DNA of 34,180 nucleotides from Planctomycetales bacterium (lineage in GTDB: Bacteria > Planctomycetota > Planctomycetia > Planctomycetales > Planctomycetaceae), in contig JACRIH010000381.1 of the NCBI GenBank assembly GCA_016235885.1, positions 1 to 34,180 on the forward strand, in the 5' to 3' direction. The notes beneath the pieces are model-generated. The model was given only the letters and a program-made list of their open reading frames with translations. It ran no database searches and was not told the origin of the DNA. Positions 1 through 8,338 of the stretch are shown here, one piece after another. Both the position numbers and the translations under genes were made by a program. The first letter of the stretch is position 1. The number at the start of each line of letters is the position of its first letter.

Positions 1-55
1 CCGGTAGTGCGTGTGCCTCGTTGAAAACCGGGGGGCTGACGCCGCCCCGCTCGCC
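1..55. repeat. Palindromic element, right part (GGGGGGCTGACGCC family), cut by window edge
   Basis: Bases 27-55 match the right arm of the element at 20977-21055 with only two differences. Bases 1-5 (CCGGT) equal the last five bases of that element's left arm. The spacer between them (6-26) is 21 nt, the same length as in the other copy. The left arm should therefore continue outside the window. The copy is intergenic, downstream of the DUF1080 gene stop. Confidence 0.8.
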
Positions 56-102
56 TGAGATTCAATGGTGGTGAGAGTGGGCTTGATTGCGATCCTCCAT
101 TC

Positions 103-1389
103 CTACCCTCCTCTCTTCGGCAACTCGACCGCTCGCAGATTCCGAAACAGCAGGTCGGTCGTCGGGTCATGTCCCTGCAAACTGAAATGCCCCGGCTTCA
201 CGCGCAGACCGTCGCGCGGGTTGTCGTTCGGTTTGCGAGTGTCGATCCAGTCGGTGACCTGCGTGCCATTGACCCACACGCTCACGTGCGGGCCTTGAGC
301 CGACACAGTCATCGTGGACCACTCGAAATCGTTCGACACCACGCGGCGAGCCGGCACGCGACGGTAGATGGCTCCGGTGCCGAAATCGACCGGTTGCGAA
401 CGGTCGTCTCCCTTCCAGGCGTTGTGAACCTGGGCCTCGTAGCCGTTGGATGGATTCTCGGCGGTGCCCGGCATCGCGCGGAAGAAGATGCCGCTGTTCA
501 GGTGTTTGCCGTTCGTCTTGATCTCGGCTTGCAGAAAGAAGTCGCCCCACGTCGATTCGGTTTCGAGGAACCCGCGTCCGTTGCGGACATGGATCGCGGA
601 GTCCTCCACTTTGAACTCGCTCTTGCCGCCGGGCACAACGCGCCAGCCGGTCAAATCCTTGCCGTTGAAGAGCGGCTTAGTCCCGAGCGGTCTCAGATAG
701 ACGTTGCGGTATTCCGCGTGCCCGACGTTTTTCTGGAGGCCGATGAACCCGCGTCGCAACGCACCGGAGCCGTCGTCCGAGTACGTCAGGATCAGTTCGC
801 CGTCGAGTTTCACATCGACTTTCGGTCCCTCGACGCGGACGTGATAACTTCGCCACCGTTCTTCACCGACGACTTCTTTGATCGGCTTCTGCCGACCGAC
901 CAGCGCCCCGGTTTTGAACGCCGGATGCGAATCGCACATGTTGAGTTCGTAGCAATCCTTGGTCGGGTCTTTCGGCTGGAACGCGGACCGCAGGAAGATG
1001 CCGCTGTTGCCTCCCTTCGACAACCGGAAGTCGCACCGCAGTTCGTAGTCCGCGAATTCGGTTGTCGTCACCAGTAGGCCGGGGTCGCCCGAATCGGCGT
1101 GAACCACGCCGTCGGTCACCTTCCAGTTCACGTCGTTGTTCGCCTTCCAACCGAACATCGTTTCGCCGTCGAACAGCCGGACCCAGCCGGCGCTGACTTC
1201 GTCGGTGGTGAGTTCGTTGTGCTTCTTCGTCGCTTTGTCTTGTGCCACGGCGGGCGATGCAGTTCCGCACCAGACGCCGAAGCACACGAGCAGGAGAATG
1301 AATGGACGACGAAGATCGTGAATAGTAGATCGTGGATCGTGGATCGTGACGCGAGGCCTGGTGAGTCTCCAAAGGTGCGATGCAATCAA
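103..1389 (-). CDS. Exported tandem DUF1080 (3-keto-disaccharide hydrolase domain) protein
   Basis: A 428-residue protein with two copies of the DUF1080 / 3-keto-disaccharide hydrolase jelly-roll fold (PF06439-like). Copy 1 is at about residues 65-235 (WVRLFDGETMFGWK, then GGNSGIFLRS) and copy 2 at about 236-424 (KPLFNGKDLTGWRV, then LNSGIFFRA, ending FRNLRAVEL). A signal peptide follows at about residues 28-51 (hydrophobic FILLLVCFGVW, cleavage near AVAQ). The family is very expanded in planctomycetes and is linked to extracytoplasmic sugar breakdown; the substrate here is unknown. The ATG at 1389 is the only in-frame ATG before the signal peptide, and the roughly 25 residues before the hydrophobic core include a heptamer-repeat stretch (1314-1348). 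The gene diverges from the PQQ-propeller gene. The stop is TAG at 103-105. Confidence 0.9.
   Translation of the reverse strand: MIASHLWRLTRPRVTIHDPRSTIHDLRRPFILLLVCFGVWCGTASPAVAQDKATKKHNELTTDEVSAGWVRLFDGETMFGWKANNDVNWKVTDGVVHADSGDPGLLVTTTEFADYELRCDFRLSKGGNSGIFLRSAFQPKDPTKDCYELNMCDSHPAFKTGALVGRQKPIKEVVGEERWRSYHVRVEGPKVDVKLDGELILTYSDDGSGALRRGFIGLQKNVGHAEYRNVYLRPLGTKPLFNGKDLTGWRVVPGGKSEFKVEDSAIHVRNGRGFLETESTWGDFFLQAEIKTNGKHLNSGIFFRAMPGTAENPSNGYEAQVHNAWKGDDRSQPVDFGTGAIYRRVPARRVVSNDFEWSTMTVSAQGPHVSVWVNGTQVTDWIDTRKPNDNPRDGLRVKPGHFSLQGHDPTTDLLFRNLRAVELPKRGG
1314..1348. repeat. Five tandem 7-bp units (GATCGTG)
   Basis: Five consecutive heptamers: GATCGTG, a degenerate AATAGTA, then GATCGTG three times. 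They lie inside the 5' end of the DUF1080 gene and are translated on the - strand as HDPRSTIHDL just ahead of the hydrophobic signal core. The array resembles the heptanucleotide repeats (STRR) described in cyanobacteria; any relationship is inferred. Confidence 0.75.
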
Positions 1390-1437
1390 ACGCGAGCATT
1401 GTAGCGCGGCGACGCGGCTTCGGCGACGATGCCGTAC

Positions 1438-1546
1438 CGTAGCCCTGTCGCTCCGCGACAGGCAAGCCGATTCGCGTGCGGTCTTCCTCGGAGAAGTTCC
1501 CGTCGCATTTCATTCGGCGATCCTGTCGCGGAGCGACAGGGCTACG
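1438..1546. repeat. REPIN-like palindromic element, GTAGCC-hairpin family, intergenic copy
   Basis: Perfect 25-bp inverted arms (1438-1462 and 1522-1546) around a 59-nt middle. Each arm is itself a hairpin (CCTGTCGC-TCC-GCGACAGG) flanked on the outside by CGTAGCC or GGCTACG. Read on the - strand, the middle and left arm give a peptide ending PVAERQGYG, which matches the peptide encoded by the in-gene copy at 25944-26070. The element lies in the 234-bp divergent region between the DUF1080 and PQQ-propeller genes. Confidence 0.85.
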
Positions 1547-1623
1547 ATTGACGCTTGCCACTCGACCCGACAAACTGGCGTCCGTTGATGGATTCACACG
1601 ACTCTCCACGAGGAATCTTTGCC

Positions 1624-2946
1624 ATGCACACGTTGTTTCGCTTGTCATTCGTACTGGCTCTGGGAATTGCAAGCACGGCCGCGACCGCTGCGGCCGACAA
1701 CTGGCCGCAGTGGCGGGGGGCCAAGCACGATGGGATCAGTACCGAGAAGAACCTCCCGACCACGTGGAGCAAGACCGAGGGCGTCGCGTGGCGACTGCCA
1801 CTGCCGGGGCCGGGTGGGGCGACTCCCGCCGTTTGGGGTGATCGAATCTTCCTGACTTCGCTTGGGAGTGAAGCGGACGGCGAAGCGGATGCGATTCTTG
1901 TGCTGTGCGTGAGCACTGACGGCAAGGTCCTGTGGAAGAAGAAATTGGGAAGCGGCAGCAGACCCGCGCGCGGAGACGAAGGGAACTTCGCGTCACCGTC
2001 ACCGTCGACCGATGGCAAACACGTCTGGGCCTTCTGCGGCTCGGGCGATCTGGCGTGCTACGATTTCGACGGGAAGGAAGTCTGGCACTTCAACGTGCAG
2101 GATCGGTATGGCAAGTTTTCGATTCAGTTCGGGATGTCGTCGACTCCGCTGCTCGACGGCGATCGGCTGTACTTGCAGTTGATTCACGGTGAAGGAAAGG
2201 CCGCGACGCGTGAAGCGGTCGTCGTGGCACTCGACAAGGCGACGGGCAAGGAAGTCTGGAAGCAGCCACGTCCGAGCGAAGCGTACGCGGAAAACGAGCA
2301 CTCGTACGCGTCGCCGACGCTCTACCGTGACGGCAAGTTGGAATTCCTGCTGACGCACGGCGCGGACTACATCATCGCCCACCGGCTGACGGATGGGAGC
2401 GAAATCTGGCGCTCGGCAGGCCTGAACGCACCGCTCGGCGACAGCAAGTACAACCCCACGCTCCGTCTGGTCGCTTCACCGCTGGCTGTGCCGGGGTTGA
2501 TCGTCGTTCCGTCGGCGAAGAACGGACCAGTGCTCGCACTGCGTCCCGATGGGAAGGGAGACATCACGAACGATTCCTCGTCGCGGCTGTGGACTCGCAC
2601 GGCGAACACGCCCGACGTGCCTTCGCCGCTCGTTGTGGATGGTCTCGTTTACCTGTGCCGCGAGCAGGGCAATCTGCTCGTGCTGGATGCCAAGACCGGC
2701 GAGGAAATCTACGAGAAGCCAACCGCCCGCGGACGTCACCGAGCCTCGCCAGTCTTCGCGGACGGCAAGGTGTACCTGATCGCACGCGACAGCGGCACGA
2801 TCACTGTTGTGAAGCCGGGCCGCGAATTCGAACTGCTAGCGTCGAACGTGCTCGACGAACCCATCGCCGCGTCGGTGGTCGTGTCGAACGGCCGGATTTA
2901 CATCCGCAGCTTCGAGGCGTTGTATGCGATCGGATCGGCAAAGTAG
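1624..2946 (+). CDS. Exported PQQ-binding-like beta-propeller repeat protein
   Basis: A 440-residue protein with a clear signal peptide (MHTLFRLSFVLALGIASTAA, cleavage near AAA-DNW). The mature part starts NWPQWRGAKHDG, the usual opening of planctomycete PQQ-like (PF13360-type) propellers. Blades are marked by repeated patterns such as DGKVLWKKKL, DGKEVWHFNV, TGKEVWKQ, TDGSEIWRS and LVLDAKTGEEIYEK. No catalytic dehydrogenase residues are evident, so it is probably a secreted scaffold or accessory propeller rather than a proven quinoprotein dehydrogenase. I chose the ATG at 1624 over an upstream TTG at 1555 because it starts the signal peptide and has a good Shine-Dalgarno (CGAGGAA, 1609-1615, 8-nt spacer). 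A small exported protein follows about 95 bp downstream. Confidence 0.92.
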   Translation: MHTLFRLSFVLALGIASTAATAAADNWPQWRGAKHDGISTEKNLPTTWSKTEGVAWRLPLPGPGGATPAVWGDRIFLTSLGSEADGEADAILVLCVSTDGKVLWKKKLGSGSRPARGDEGNFASPSPSTDGKHVWAFCGSGDLACYDFDGKEVWHFNVQDRYGKFSIQFGMSSTPLLDGDRLYLQLIHGEGKAATREAVVVALDKATGKEVWKQPRPSEAYAENEHSYASPTLYRDGKLEFLLTHGADYIIAHRLTDGSEIWRSAGLNAPLGDSKYNPTLRLVASPLAVPGLIVVPSAKNGPVLALRPDGKGDITNDSSSRLWTRTANTPDVPSPLVVDGLVYLCREQGNLLVLDAKTGEEIYEKPTARGRHRASPVFADGKVYLIARDSGTITVVKPGREFELLASNVLDEPIAASVVVSNGRIYIRSFEALYAIGSAK

Positions 2947-3040
2947 TTCCTCATTCGGATTCTGCATCTCAGCAGGGTCAAATCGCGATCGTCTCGGAAT
3001 GGGACTGCGAATTGTTGTTCTTGATCGAAGGGGTTGCAGA

Positions 3041-3757
3041 ATGCGCTGTTGGGTCCCGGTCGTCAGCTTTGTCGTCGCAGTCGGACTGAGCCTGCTTTTC
3101 AACAGTCACGTCGCCGCTCAGGATTCAACTCAGCGAGAACTTGACAAAGCCCAGGAGGAGTACAAAGCGGCTCTGGACAAAGCGATTGTCAACCTGCTGA
3201 ACACCTTTGACAAGGAAATGGAATCGCTCCGGAAGAGCAAGATGGTGAAAGCCGAAGACAAACTGAAATGGCTGGAAATACTGGAGGTCGAGCGGAAGTC
3301 GTTTGAATCGGAGCAACGAATTCCCTGGTCGGTTCCCATGCGTCCTGCGACGGGGGCATACCTCCAGGCACTGATCGCCGCGCAAGGCAAGTTGTCGAAA
3401 GCGTACGACAAACCCCTCGATCGCGCCACGCGGAAGAAGGAGGAGGCTCGGGCGAAGGAGTTGGTCGAGATGAAGAATCGGGCCGCCGAGATCAAGGTGC
3501 TGGCGACGTGGAACTTTGTTGGGACGAATTTCGAAAGCCGGTTTTCACGCAACCTGTTCTCCAATGGAAAACTGGACGACCTCAACGGAAAAAGCACCTG
3601 GACCATCGAAAAGGACAAGTTGGTGCTCCGCATTTTTCGGGGCGATGGCAAGTCGTTTGTCGATACCTGCACGTTGGCGGCGGACGGTCAATCTTTGACC
3701 GGCGGAAATCAGTTTGGCGGGAGATTCAACGCCGAGGTTGTTCGATCGTCGAAGTAG
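3041..3757 (+). CDS. Small exported helical protein with C-terminal beta domain, function unknown
   Basis: A 238-residue hypothetical protein. It has a signal peptide (MRCWVPVVSFVVAVGLSLLF, cleavage near HVAAQ) and a long charged helical middle rich in Glu, Lys and Arg, probably coiled coil. The C-terminal part of about 85 residues looks like a small beta domain (TWNFVGTNFESRF, then TWTIEKDKLVLR, then GRFNAEVV), of the kind found at the end of many planctomycete secreted hypotheticals. The ATG at 3041 is preceded by GAAGGGG and begins the signal peptide; an in-frame upstream ATG at 2924 would overlap the PQQ gene. The stop TAG is followed directly by the next reading frame, which suggests co-transcription with the CxxCH protein. 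I do not recognise a specific function. Confidence 0.8.
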   Translation: MRCWVPVVSFVVAVGLSLLFNSHVAAQDSTQRELDKAQEEYKAALDKAIVNLLNTFDKEMESLRKSKMVKAEDKLKWLEILEVERKSFESEQRIPWSVPMRPATGAYLQALIAAQGKLSKAYDKPLDRATRKKEEARAKELVEMKNRAAEIKVLATWNFVGTNFESRFSRNLFSNGKLDDLNGKSTWTIEKDKLVLRIFRGDGKSFVDTCTLAADGQSLTGGNQFGGRFNAEVVRSSK

Positions 3758-3778
3758 TTGTCGAAGGGCGGTTGCCGT

Positions 3779-6700
3779 GTGAATACGACCTTGAAAAGGC
3801 TGGTTCGTGACTTGCGATTCGCGACGCAGGCCGTTTGGCCGGGCGTCAAATCCGAGTTGCTCCGTCACCTCCACGTCAGGCAGAATCTTGCCAAACTCGC
3901 CATCTGGCTGGCGTGCTGGACGTCGTTCTCATTTCCGGTGCAGGCCGGTGTCGGTCCCCTCCCGCAATGGATTTGGGTGGATGCGTACCAGCGCCGGAAC
4001 GATGTCACGTTCTTTCGCCGGACGTTCGAGCTTCCCGAAGGAATCCGCAAGGCCGAACTGCGCGGGCTGGCCGACCGGCGGATGAGCGTGTTCATCAACG
4101 GCCAGCCGGTCACCGAAATGCGCGGCCACGCCGAATGGTCGGTCGCGGATGTGACGAAGCATTTGCGGCAGGGGCGGAACGTGGTGGCGATCGCCGGTCA
4201 CGCCGAATCCGGTGTCGGTGCCGTGCTGGCTTCGCTGCGTTGCGAGCACGCGAATGGATCGGTCACGACGCTCACGACCGATCATACTTGGCGGGCGACT
4301 CGTGACAAGACACCGGACTGGATGGCTCTCGACTTGGAGGATGTCCGCTGGTCGGACGCGGTGAGCCTCGGCCTCGTTGGGTCACAGCCGTGGAGTGACC
4401 CCATCGGAGACGAGGGGGATTACTACCAGTGGATGCAGGCCAAGGGAACCGGTACGGCGAGCGACGCAGCGGCGGTCCGTGTGGTGCCAGGGTTTCGGGT
4501 CGAACTGCTGCGGTCGTCGCAGCCCGGCGAGGGATCGTGGGTCAGCCTGACGTTCGATTCCCGCGGGCGACTGATCGTCGGCCGCGAGGGCAAGGGACTG
4601 CTGCGGATGACGCTGGCCGCCGGAGCAAGCAAACTCCCCTCTCCCTCCGGGAGAGGGGTTGGGGGTGAGGGAGAGTTTCGCGGCGATTCCAAGTCCAATT
4701 CACGAACGACGCCCCCTCACCCCGGCCCTCTCCCGAAGGGAGAGGGGGATATCAAGGTTGAAACAATCAACGACACGCTCGAAGAGTGCCGGGGTCTGTT
4801 GTTCGCGTTCGGCTCGCTCTACGCCAACGCGAACAATTCGAAAGCGCTCTACCAACTGACCGACGCGGATGGCGACGACAAGTTCGAAACCGTCGAGCTG
4901 CGGCACACCACCGGCGGCGGAGTCGGACACGGGCGCAATGCGCTGGCACTCGGTCCTGACAACAATGTTTATGTCATCCACGGAAACGACGTACGGTTGC
5001 CGGACGACTTCGAGACGGCCGATTCGCCCGTGCGGAACTATGCGGTCGATCGGCTGGCGAAGAATCACTGGGACCGATATTTGTTCGATTTCCAGGGCAC
5101 GCTGCCGGCGGGGCACGTCATCCGCACCGACCGCGACGGCAAGCTGTGGGAGCTCGTCGCGTGCGGGATGCGCAACCCGTACGGGATTGATTTCAACGAA
5201 GACGGCGAGATGTTCACGTTCGACGCCGACAACGAGGGAGACACGGGCCTGTCGTGGTACCGGCCGACGCGGATCAACCACATCGTGAGCGGCGCGGACT
5301 TTGGTTGGCGGCAGGGTTCGGGAAATCGTCCCGCGTGGTATCCCGACAGTTGGCCGAGCAACCTCGACATCGGCAAGTCATCACCGACCGGCGTGAAGTT
5401 TGGAACGCGATCGAATTTCCCACCGCCGTACCGCCGGGCATTGTTCATTCTCGACTGGTCGTATGGCCGAATTCTGGCAGTGCATCTCGATCCGCACGGA
5501 GCGAGCTACCGCGCGACGGCGGAGAATTTTCTCGAAGGCCGTCCGCTCAACGTGACCGACCTCGCATTCGGTCCCGACGGTGCGATGTACTTCGTGACTG
5601 GCGGTCGCGGCACGCAGTCGGGGCTGTACCGGGTGACGGTCGAAGCGACGAGCGACAAACTCCCCTCTCCCTCCGGGAGAGGGGCTGGGGGTGAGGGAAC
5701 GGTCTCGCGTAATTCCGGCACCAATCGGCCTCGCGATGCTCGCGCCTTGCGCCGGCAGCTCGAACACTTCCATCGCGAAGTGTCATCCGCAGCAATCGGT
5801 CTCGCATGGCCGCAACTTGAAAGCAGCGACGACTGGCTGCGCCACGCCGCACGAATCGCGATCGAACGGCAGCCGGTGGCAACTTGGCGGCAGCAGGCGC
5901 TCGACGAAAAGCGGCCGACGGCCGCGCTCACCGCGCTGATGGCGTTGGCGCGCACCGGCGAACCGGCAGACAGGCCGGCGATCTTGCGGCGGCTGCGAGC
6001 TTTCCCGCTGCGATCGCTGAACGTCGAGCAACAAGTACTCGCGCTGCGAGTGTGGCAGTTGAGCTGCATCCGGCTGGGAGCGCCGACGGCGGACGAACTG
6101 GCGGCGATGGTGAACGAGGTCGAGACAATCTACCCGTCCGACGTCGTGGCGGTGAATCGGTTGGCGGGAGAGTTGCTCGCCTTCGCCAAGGCGCCGTCGC
6201 TGCCGGCGCGGACGATCCCGCTGCTGGCTGGAGCGCGATCTCAGGAGGAGTTGATTGCGTACTTGTTCCTGCTGCGAAATGTTGCCGACGGCTGGACCAA
6301 AGAGCTGCGTGAGAAATACTTCGACGCGCTGCGTTCGGCCGCTGCATCCGAGGGAGGACGTGACGTGACGACGTTTCTCGTTTCGACGCGGATCGAAGCG
6401 CTGACCGCCGCGCCGGAGACCGAACGGGCCGCGCTGGCGAAGCGACTCGCGATCGGGGTGGGGGTGGCTGGGGTCGAGCGCAGCGAAGCCCCCACACCTG
6501 TGCGACCGGTCGTGCGCGAGTGGCAATTGCCCGACCTCGCGGACGAACTTGACGCCGTCGGTCGCGGGCGCGACTTCGAGCGCGGAAAACGATTGTTCAC
6601 CGAGACAAAGTGCGTGAGTTGTCACCGGTTCACCGACGAAGGGGTGCCGGTCGGACCGGACCTGCGCGCCGTGGGACGCCGATTCGGTCGTCGCGATTTG

Positions 6701-7021
6701 ATGGAGACCATTCTCAACCCGTCGAAAGTGATCGACAGCAAATTCCGCAACGTGACGATTGTCACCCACGCCGGACAGACGATCACCGGCCGAGCCGTCA
6801 CCGGCGACGAGACGTCGCTGGTCGTCTCGACCGATCCGCTGGCGTTCGATCAGTTCGTCCGCGTGCCGCTGTCAGAGATCGCGGAGCAGAAGGCATCCCC
6901 CGTGTCGCCGATGCCGACGGCGCTGCTGAACACGCTCACGAAGGAAGAGATCTTCGACCTGCTGGCGTATCTCGAATCGGACGGGAATCGGAAGTACGTC
7001 AGCTTTGCGCCAGTTCGCTGA
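3779..7021 (+). CDS. PVC-type haem-binding CxxCH protein (membrane-bound dehydrogenase-like)
   Basis: About 1080 residues. Order: a membrane or signal segment (LAKLAIWLACW) ending near VQAG; a jelly-roll domain (WIWVDAYQRRND, then MSVFINGQPV); a six-bladed-propeller dehydrogenase-like domain from about residue 235 (VPGFRVELL, NPYGIDFNEDGEMF, FGPDGAMYFV); a helical HEAT-like stretch (about 650-900); and a C-terminal haem domain with C945-V-S-C948-H949 followed by VGPDLRAVGRRF and ETILNPSKVI. This matches the Pirellula/Verrucomicrobium-type haem-binding and membrane-bound-dehydrogenase families (TIGR02603/TIGR02604-like). It probably carries electrons or oxidises sugars outside the cytoplasm. 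The start is uncertain: TTG 3758 directly follows the previous stop, GTG 3779 has AAGGG about 10 nt upstream and is used here, and TTG 3857 would give a shorter leader. Two palindromic repeats, and possibly a third, interrupt it in frame (4634-4748, 5660-5697, 6465-6493). Confidence 0.9.
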   Translation: MNTTLKRLVRDLRFATQAVWPGVKSELLRHLHVRQNLAKLAIWLACWTSFSFPVQAGVGPLPQWIWVDAYQRRNDVTFFRRTFELPEGIRKAELRGLADRRMSVFINGQPVTEMRGHAEWSVADVTKHLRQGRNVVAIAGHAESGVGAVLASLRCEHANGSVTTLTTDHTWRATRDKTPDWMALDLEDVRWSDAVSLGLVGSQPWSDPIGDEGDYYQWMQAKGTGTASDAAAVRVVPGFRVELLRSSQPGEGSWVSLTFDSRGRLIVGREGKGLLRMTLAAGASKLPSPSGRGVGGEGEFRGDSKSNSRTTPPHPGPLPKGEGDIKVETINDTLEECRGLLFAFGSLYANANNSKALYQLTDADGDDKFETVELRHTTGGGVGHGRNALALGPDNNVYVIHGNDVRLPDDFETADSPVRNYAVDRLAKNHWDRYLFDFQGTLPAGHVIRTDRDGKLWELVACGMRNPYGIDFNEDGEMFTFDADNEGDTGLSWYRPTRINHIVSGADFGWRQGSGNRPAWYPDSWPSNLDIGKSSPTGVKFGTRSNFPPPYRRALFILDWSYGRILAVHLDPHGASYRATAENFLEGRPLNVTDLAFGPDGAMYFVTGGRGTQSGLYRVTVEATSDKLPSPSGRGAGGEGTVSRNSGTNRPRDARALRRQLEHFHREVSSAAIGLAWPQLESSDDWLRHAARIAIERQPVATWRQQALDEKRPTAALTALMALARTGEPADRPAILRRLRAFPLRSLNVEQQVLALRVWQLSCIRLGAPTADELAAMVNEVETIYPSDVVAVNRLAGELLAFAKAPSLPARTIPLLAGARSQEELIAYLFLLRNVADGWTKELREKYFDALRSAAASEGGRDVTTFLVSTRIEALTAAPETERAALAKRLAIGVGVAGVERSEAPTPVRPVVREWQLPDLADELDAVGRGRDFERGKRLFTETKCVSCHRFTDEGVPVGPDLRAVGRRFGRRDLMETILNPSKVIDSKFRNVTIVTHAGQTITGRAVTGDETSLVVSTDPLAFDQFVRVPLSEIAEQKASPVSPMPTALLNTLTKEEIFDLLAYLESDGNRKYVSFAPVR
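4634..4748. repeat. In-frame palindromic element, CCCTCTCCC family, complete copy
   Basis: The left arm (4634-4671) contains the hairpin CCCCTCTCCC-TCC-GGGAGAGGGG followed by a GGGGGTGAGGG tail. The right arm (4714-4748) is its inverted counterpart with hairpin CCCTCTCCC-GAA-GGGAGAGGG. The element stays open in the CxxCH reading frame (about residues 286-323) and adds a Pro/Gly/Ser-rich segment (KLPSPSGRGVGGEG ... PGPLPKGEG) inside the propeller region. Repeats with this core occur widely in bacterial genomes; inside a conserved domain it reads as a later insertion. Confidence 0.85.
5660..5697. repeat. In-frame palindromic half-element, CCCTCTCCC family
   Basis: Nearly identical to the left arm at 4634-4671, including preceding CAAACT bases and partly similar downstream bases (TCTCGCG..ATTCC..). 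No right arm is visible. It is translated in frame in the CxxCH protein as KLPSPSGRGAGGEG at about residues 626-640, at the junction between propeller and helical region. Confidence 0.8.
6465..6493. repeat. Possible in-frame palindromic half-element (GGGGTCGAGCG..CCCC)
   Basis: An imperfect hairpin pairs GGGG-TCG with CGA-AG-CCCC around AGCGCAG. It encodes GVERSEAPTP in the linker just before the haem domain of the CxxCH protein. Only one copy is present in this window, so the call rests on structure and my memory of similar peptides in other planctomycete proteins. Confidence 0.4.
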
Positions 7022-7125
7022 CTCCTCCACCGTGAGGGGATGATGGGAGAGGTCGTCGAGTTTTGTCCCGGCAAATCGGCAGGATGAATCCCGCTGGTCG
7101 GCCACTTGAAAGTGATGAATTGCGA

Positions 7126-8283
7126 ATGACGCCCCCCCTGCCACTCCACGGCCTCCGTGTTCTCGACCTGACGCGGGTTCTGGCTGGTCCGTACTGCACG
7201 ATGCTGCTGGCCGATCTCGGGGCCGAGGTTGTGAAGATCGAGCGGCCCGGCAGTGGCGACGATGCGCGGCAGTTCGGACCGTTCATGGAAAACGGCGACA
7301 GCGCGTACTTCGCCAGCATCAACCGCGGCAAGAAAAGCGTTGCACTCGATCTCAAGCAGGAGGCCGATCGGGCGACGTTCCTGCGGCTGGTGGAAAAGGC
7401 GGACGTGCTGGTCGAGAACTTCCGGCCCGGCACGATGGAATCGTTTGGCCTGCCGAGCCAGCGGCTGCGCGAGATCAACCCGCGATTGATCGTCGCCTCG
7501 GCCACGGGATTTGGTCAGACGGGACCGGACAGCCGCCGCGCCGCGTACGATGTGATCATTCAGGCGCTCAGCGGGTTGATGAGCATCACGGGGTATGATT
7601 CCAGCCAGCCGGCGCGGGTGGGGAATTCGATCAGCGACATTCTTACCGGCCTGTTCACGGCGCTGGGGATTGTCGCCGCACTGCGGCAGTGCGATGCCAC
7701 CGGTACCGGTTGCGATCTCGATCTGTCGATGCTCGAATGCACGGTCGCCACACTCGAAAATGCCGTGACGCGATTCGCCGTGTCGGGCCAGCCGCCGACT
7801 CCGCTCGGCACGCGGCATCCGTCGATCGCCCCGTTTCAGGCGTTTCAAGCGGCGGACGGACAATTCGTGATCGCAGCCGGCAACGACACTCTGTGGCACC
7901 GCCTGTGCGAAGTGCTCGCCGCGCCCGAACTGCTGGCCGATCCAAAACTGGCGACCAATCGCGATCGCGCCGCAAATCTCGACCACCTCGAAGCATGCTT
8001 GAATGTCCGCCTCGCTCACCGCCCGATACGGGAGTGGCTCGCACTGCTCGCCGCCGCCGGTGTGCCGGCCGCCCCGATCCGGCACCTCGGCGAAGTCGTC
8101 GCCGACCCGCACCTGCAAGCGCGAGGGATCTGGCATTACGTGCAAAACGGCGACAACCCGTCACTGCTGACCGCCGGCACCCCGTTCGTCATCGACGGCC
8201 ACAAGCCGACCCTGTCGCCTATGTGGCCGAAGTTGGGAGAACACACAGAGAGAGTACTCCGCGAATGGCTTGGTTCGACCTAG
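7126..8283 (+). CDS. CaiB/BaiF family III CoA-transferase
   Basis: A 385-residue protein with the typical family III start (PLHGLRVLDLTRVLAGPYC, then LADLGAEVVKIERP) and the later motifs YFASINRGKKSVALDL, FRPGTMESFG and FGQTGPDS. It moves CoA between carboxylic acids; substrates cannot be told from sequence. The residue aligned by eye with the nucleophilic Asp169 of formyl-CoA transferase is Glu (LSMLECTV). The C-terminal VVADPHLQARGIW segment is also typical. Length fits the family (about 380-410). I chose ATG 7126 because it puts five residues before GLRVLDL; ATG 7084 (SD-like GGCAGG too close) and TTG 7063 are alternatives. It stands alone, convergent with the ABC permease 55 bp away. Confidence 0.9.
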   Translation: MTPPLPLHGLRVLDLTRVLAGPYCTMLLADLGAEVVKIERPGSGDDARQFGPFMENGDSAYFASINRGKKSVALDLKQEADRATFLRLVEKADVLVENFRPGTMESFGLPSQRLREINPRLIVASATGFGQTGPDSRRAAYDVIIQALSGLMSITGYDSSQPARVGNSISDILTGLFTALGIVAALRQCDATGTGCDLDLSMLECTVATLENAVTRFAVSGQPPTPLGTRHPSIAPFQAFQAADGQFVIAAGNDTLWHRLCEVLAAPELLADPKLATNRDRAANLDHLEACLNVRLAHRPIREWLALLAAAGVPAAPIRHLGEVVADPHLQARGIWHYVQNGDNPSLLTAGTPFVIDGHKPTLSPMWPKLGEHTERVLREWLGST

Positions 8284-8338
8284 CGTGCAGATTGGGCGGT
8301 GTTTGTTTTGTCTTTGTCCTGCCCCCTTTGTTCTGCCG

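Noticed and set aside
169-1077. 302-codon + strand frame opposite the DUF1080 gene
   Set aside because: Antisense to two well conserved DUF1080 domains; no start signal.
1555-1623. TTG start 23 codons upstream for the PQQ-propeller protein
   Set aside because: It would bury the signal peptide; ATG 1624 has a better ribosome-binding site.
5783-8145. Long - strand frames opposite the CxxCH protein and the CoA-transferase (5783-6769, 6850-8145)
   Set aside because: Composition shadows of conserved + strand genes; translations are Arg/Gln/His-rich without family features.
8284-8338. Rho-independent terminator between the convergent CoA-transferase and permease genes
   Set aside because: No stem followed by a T-run was found in the 55-bp gap; only a T/G-rich stretch.
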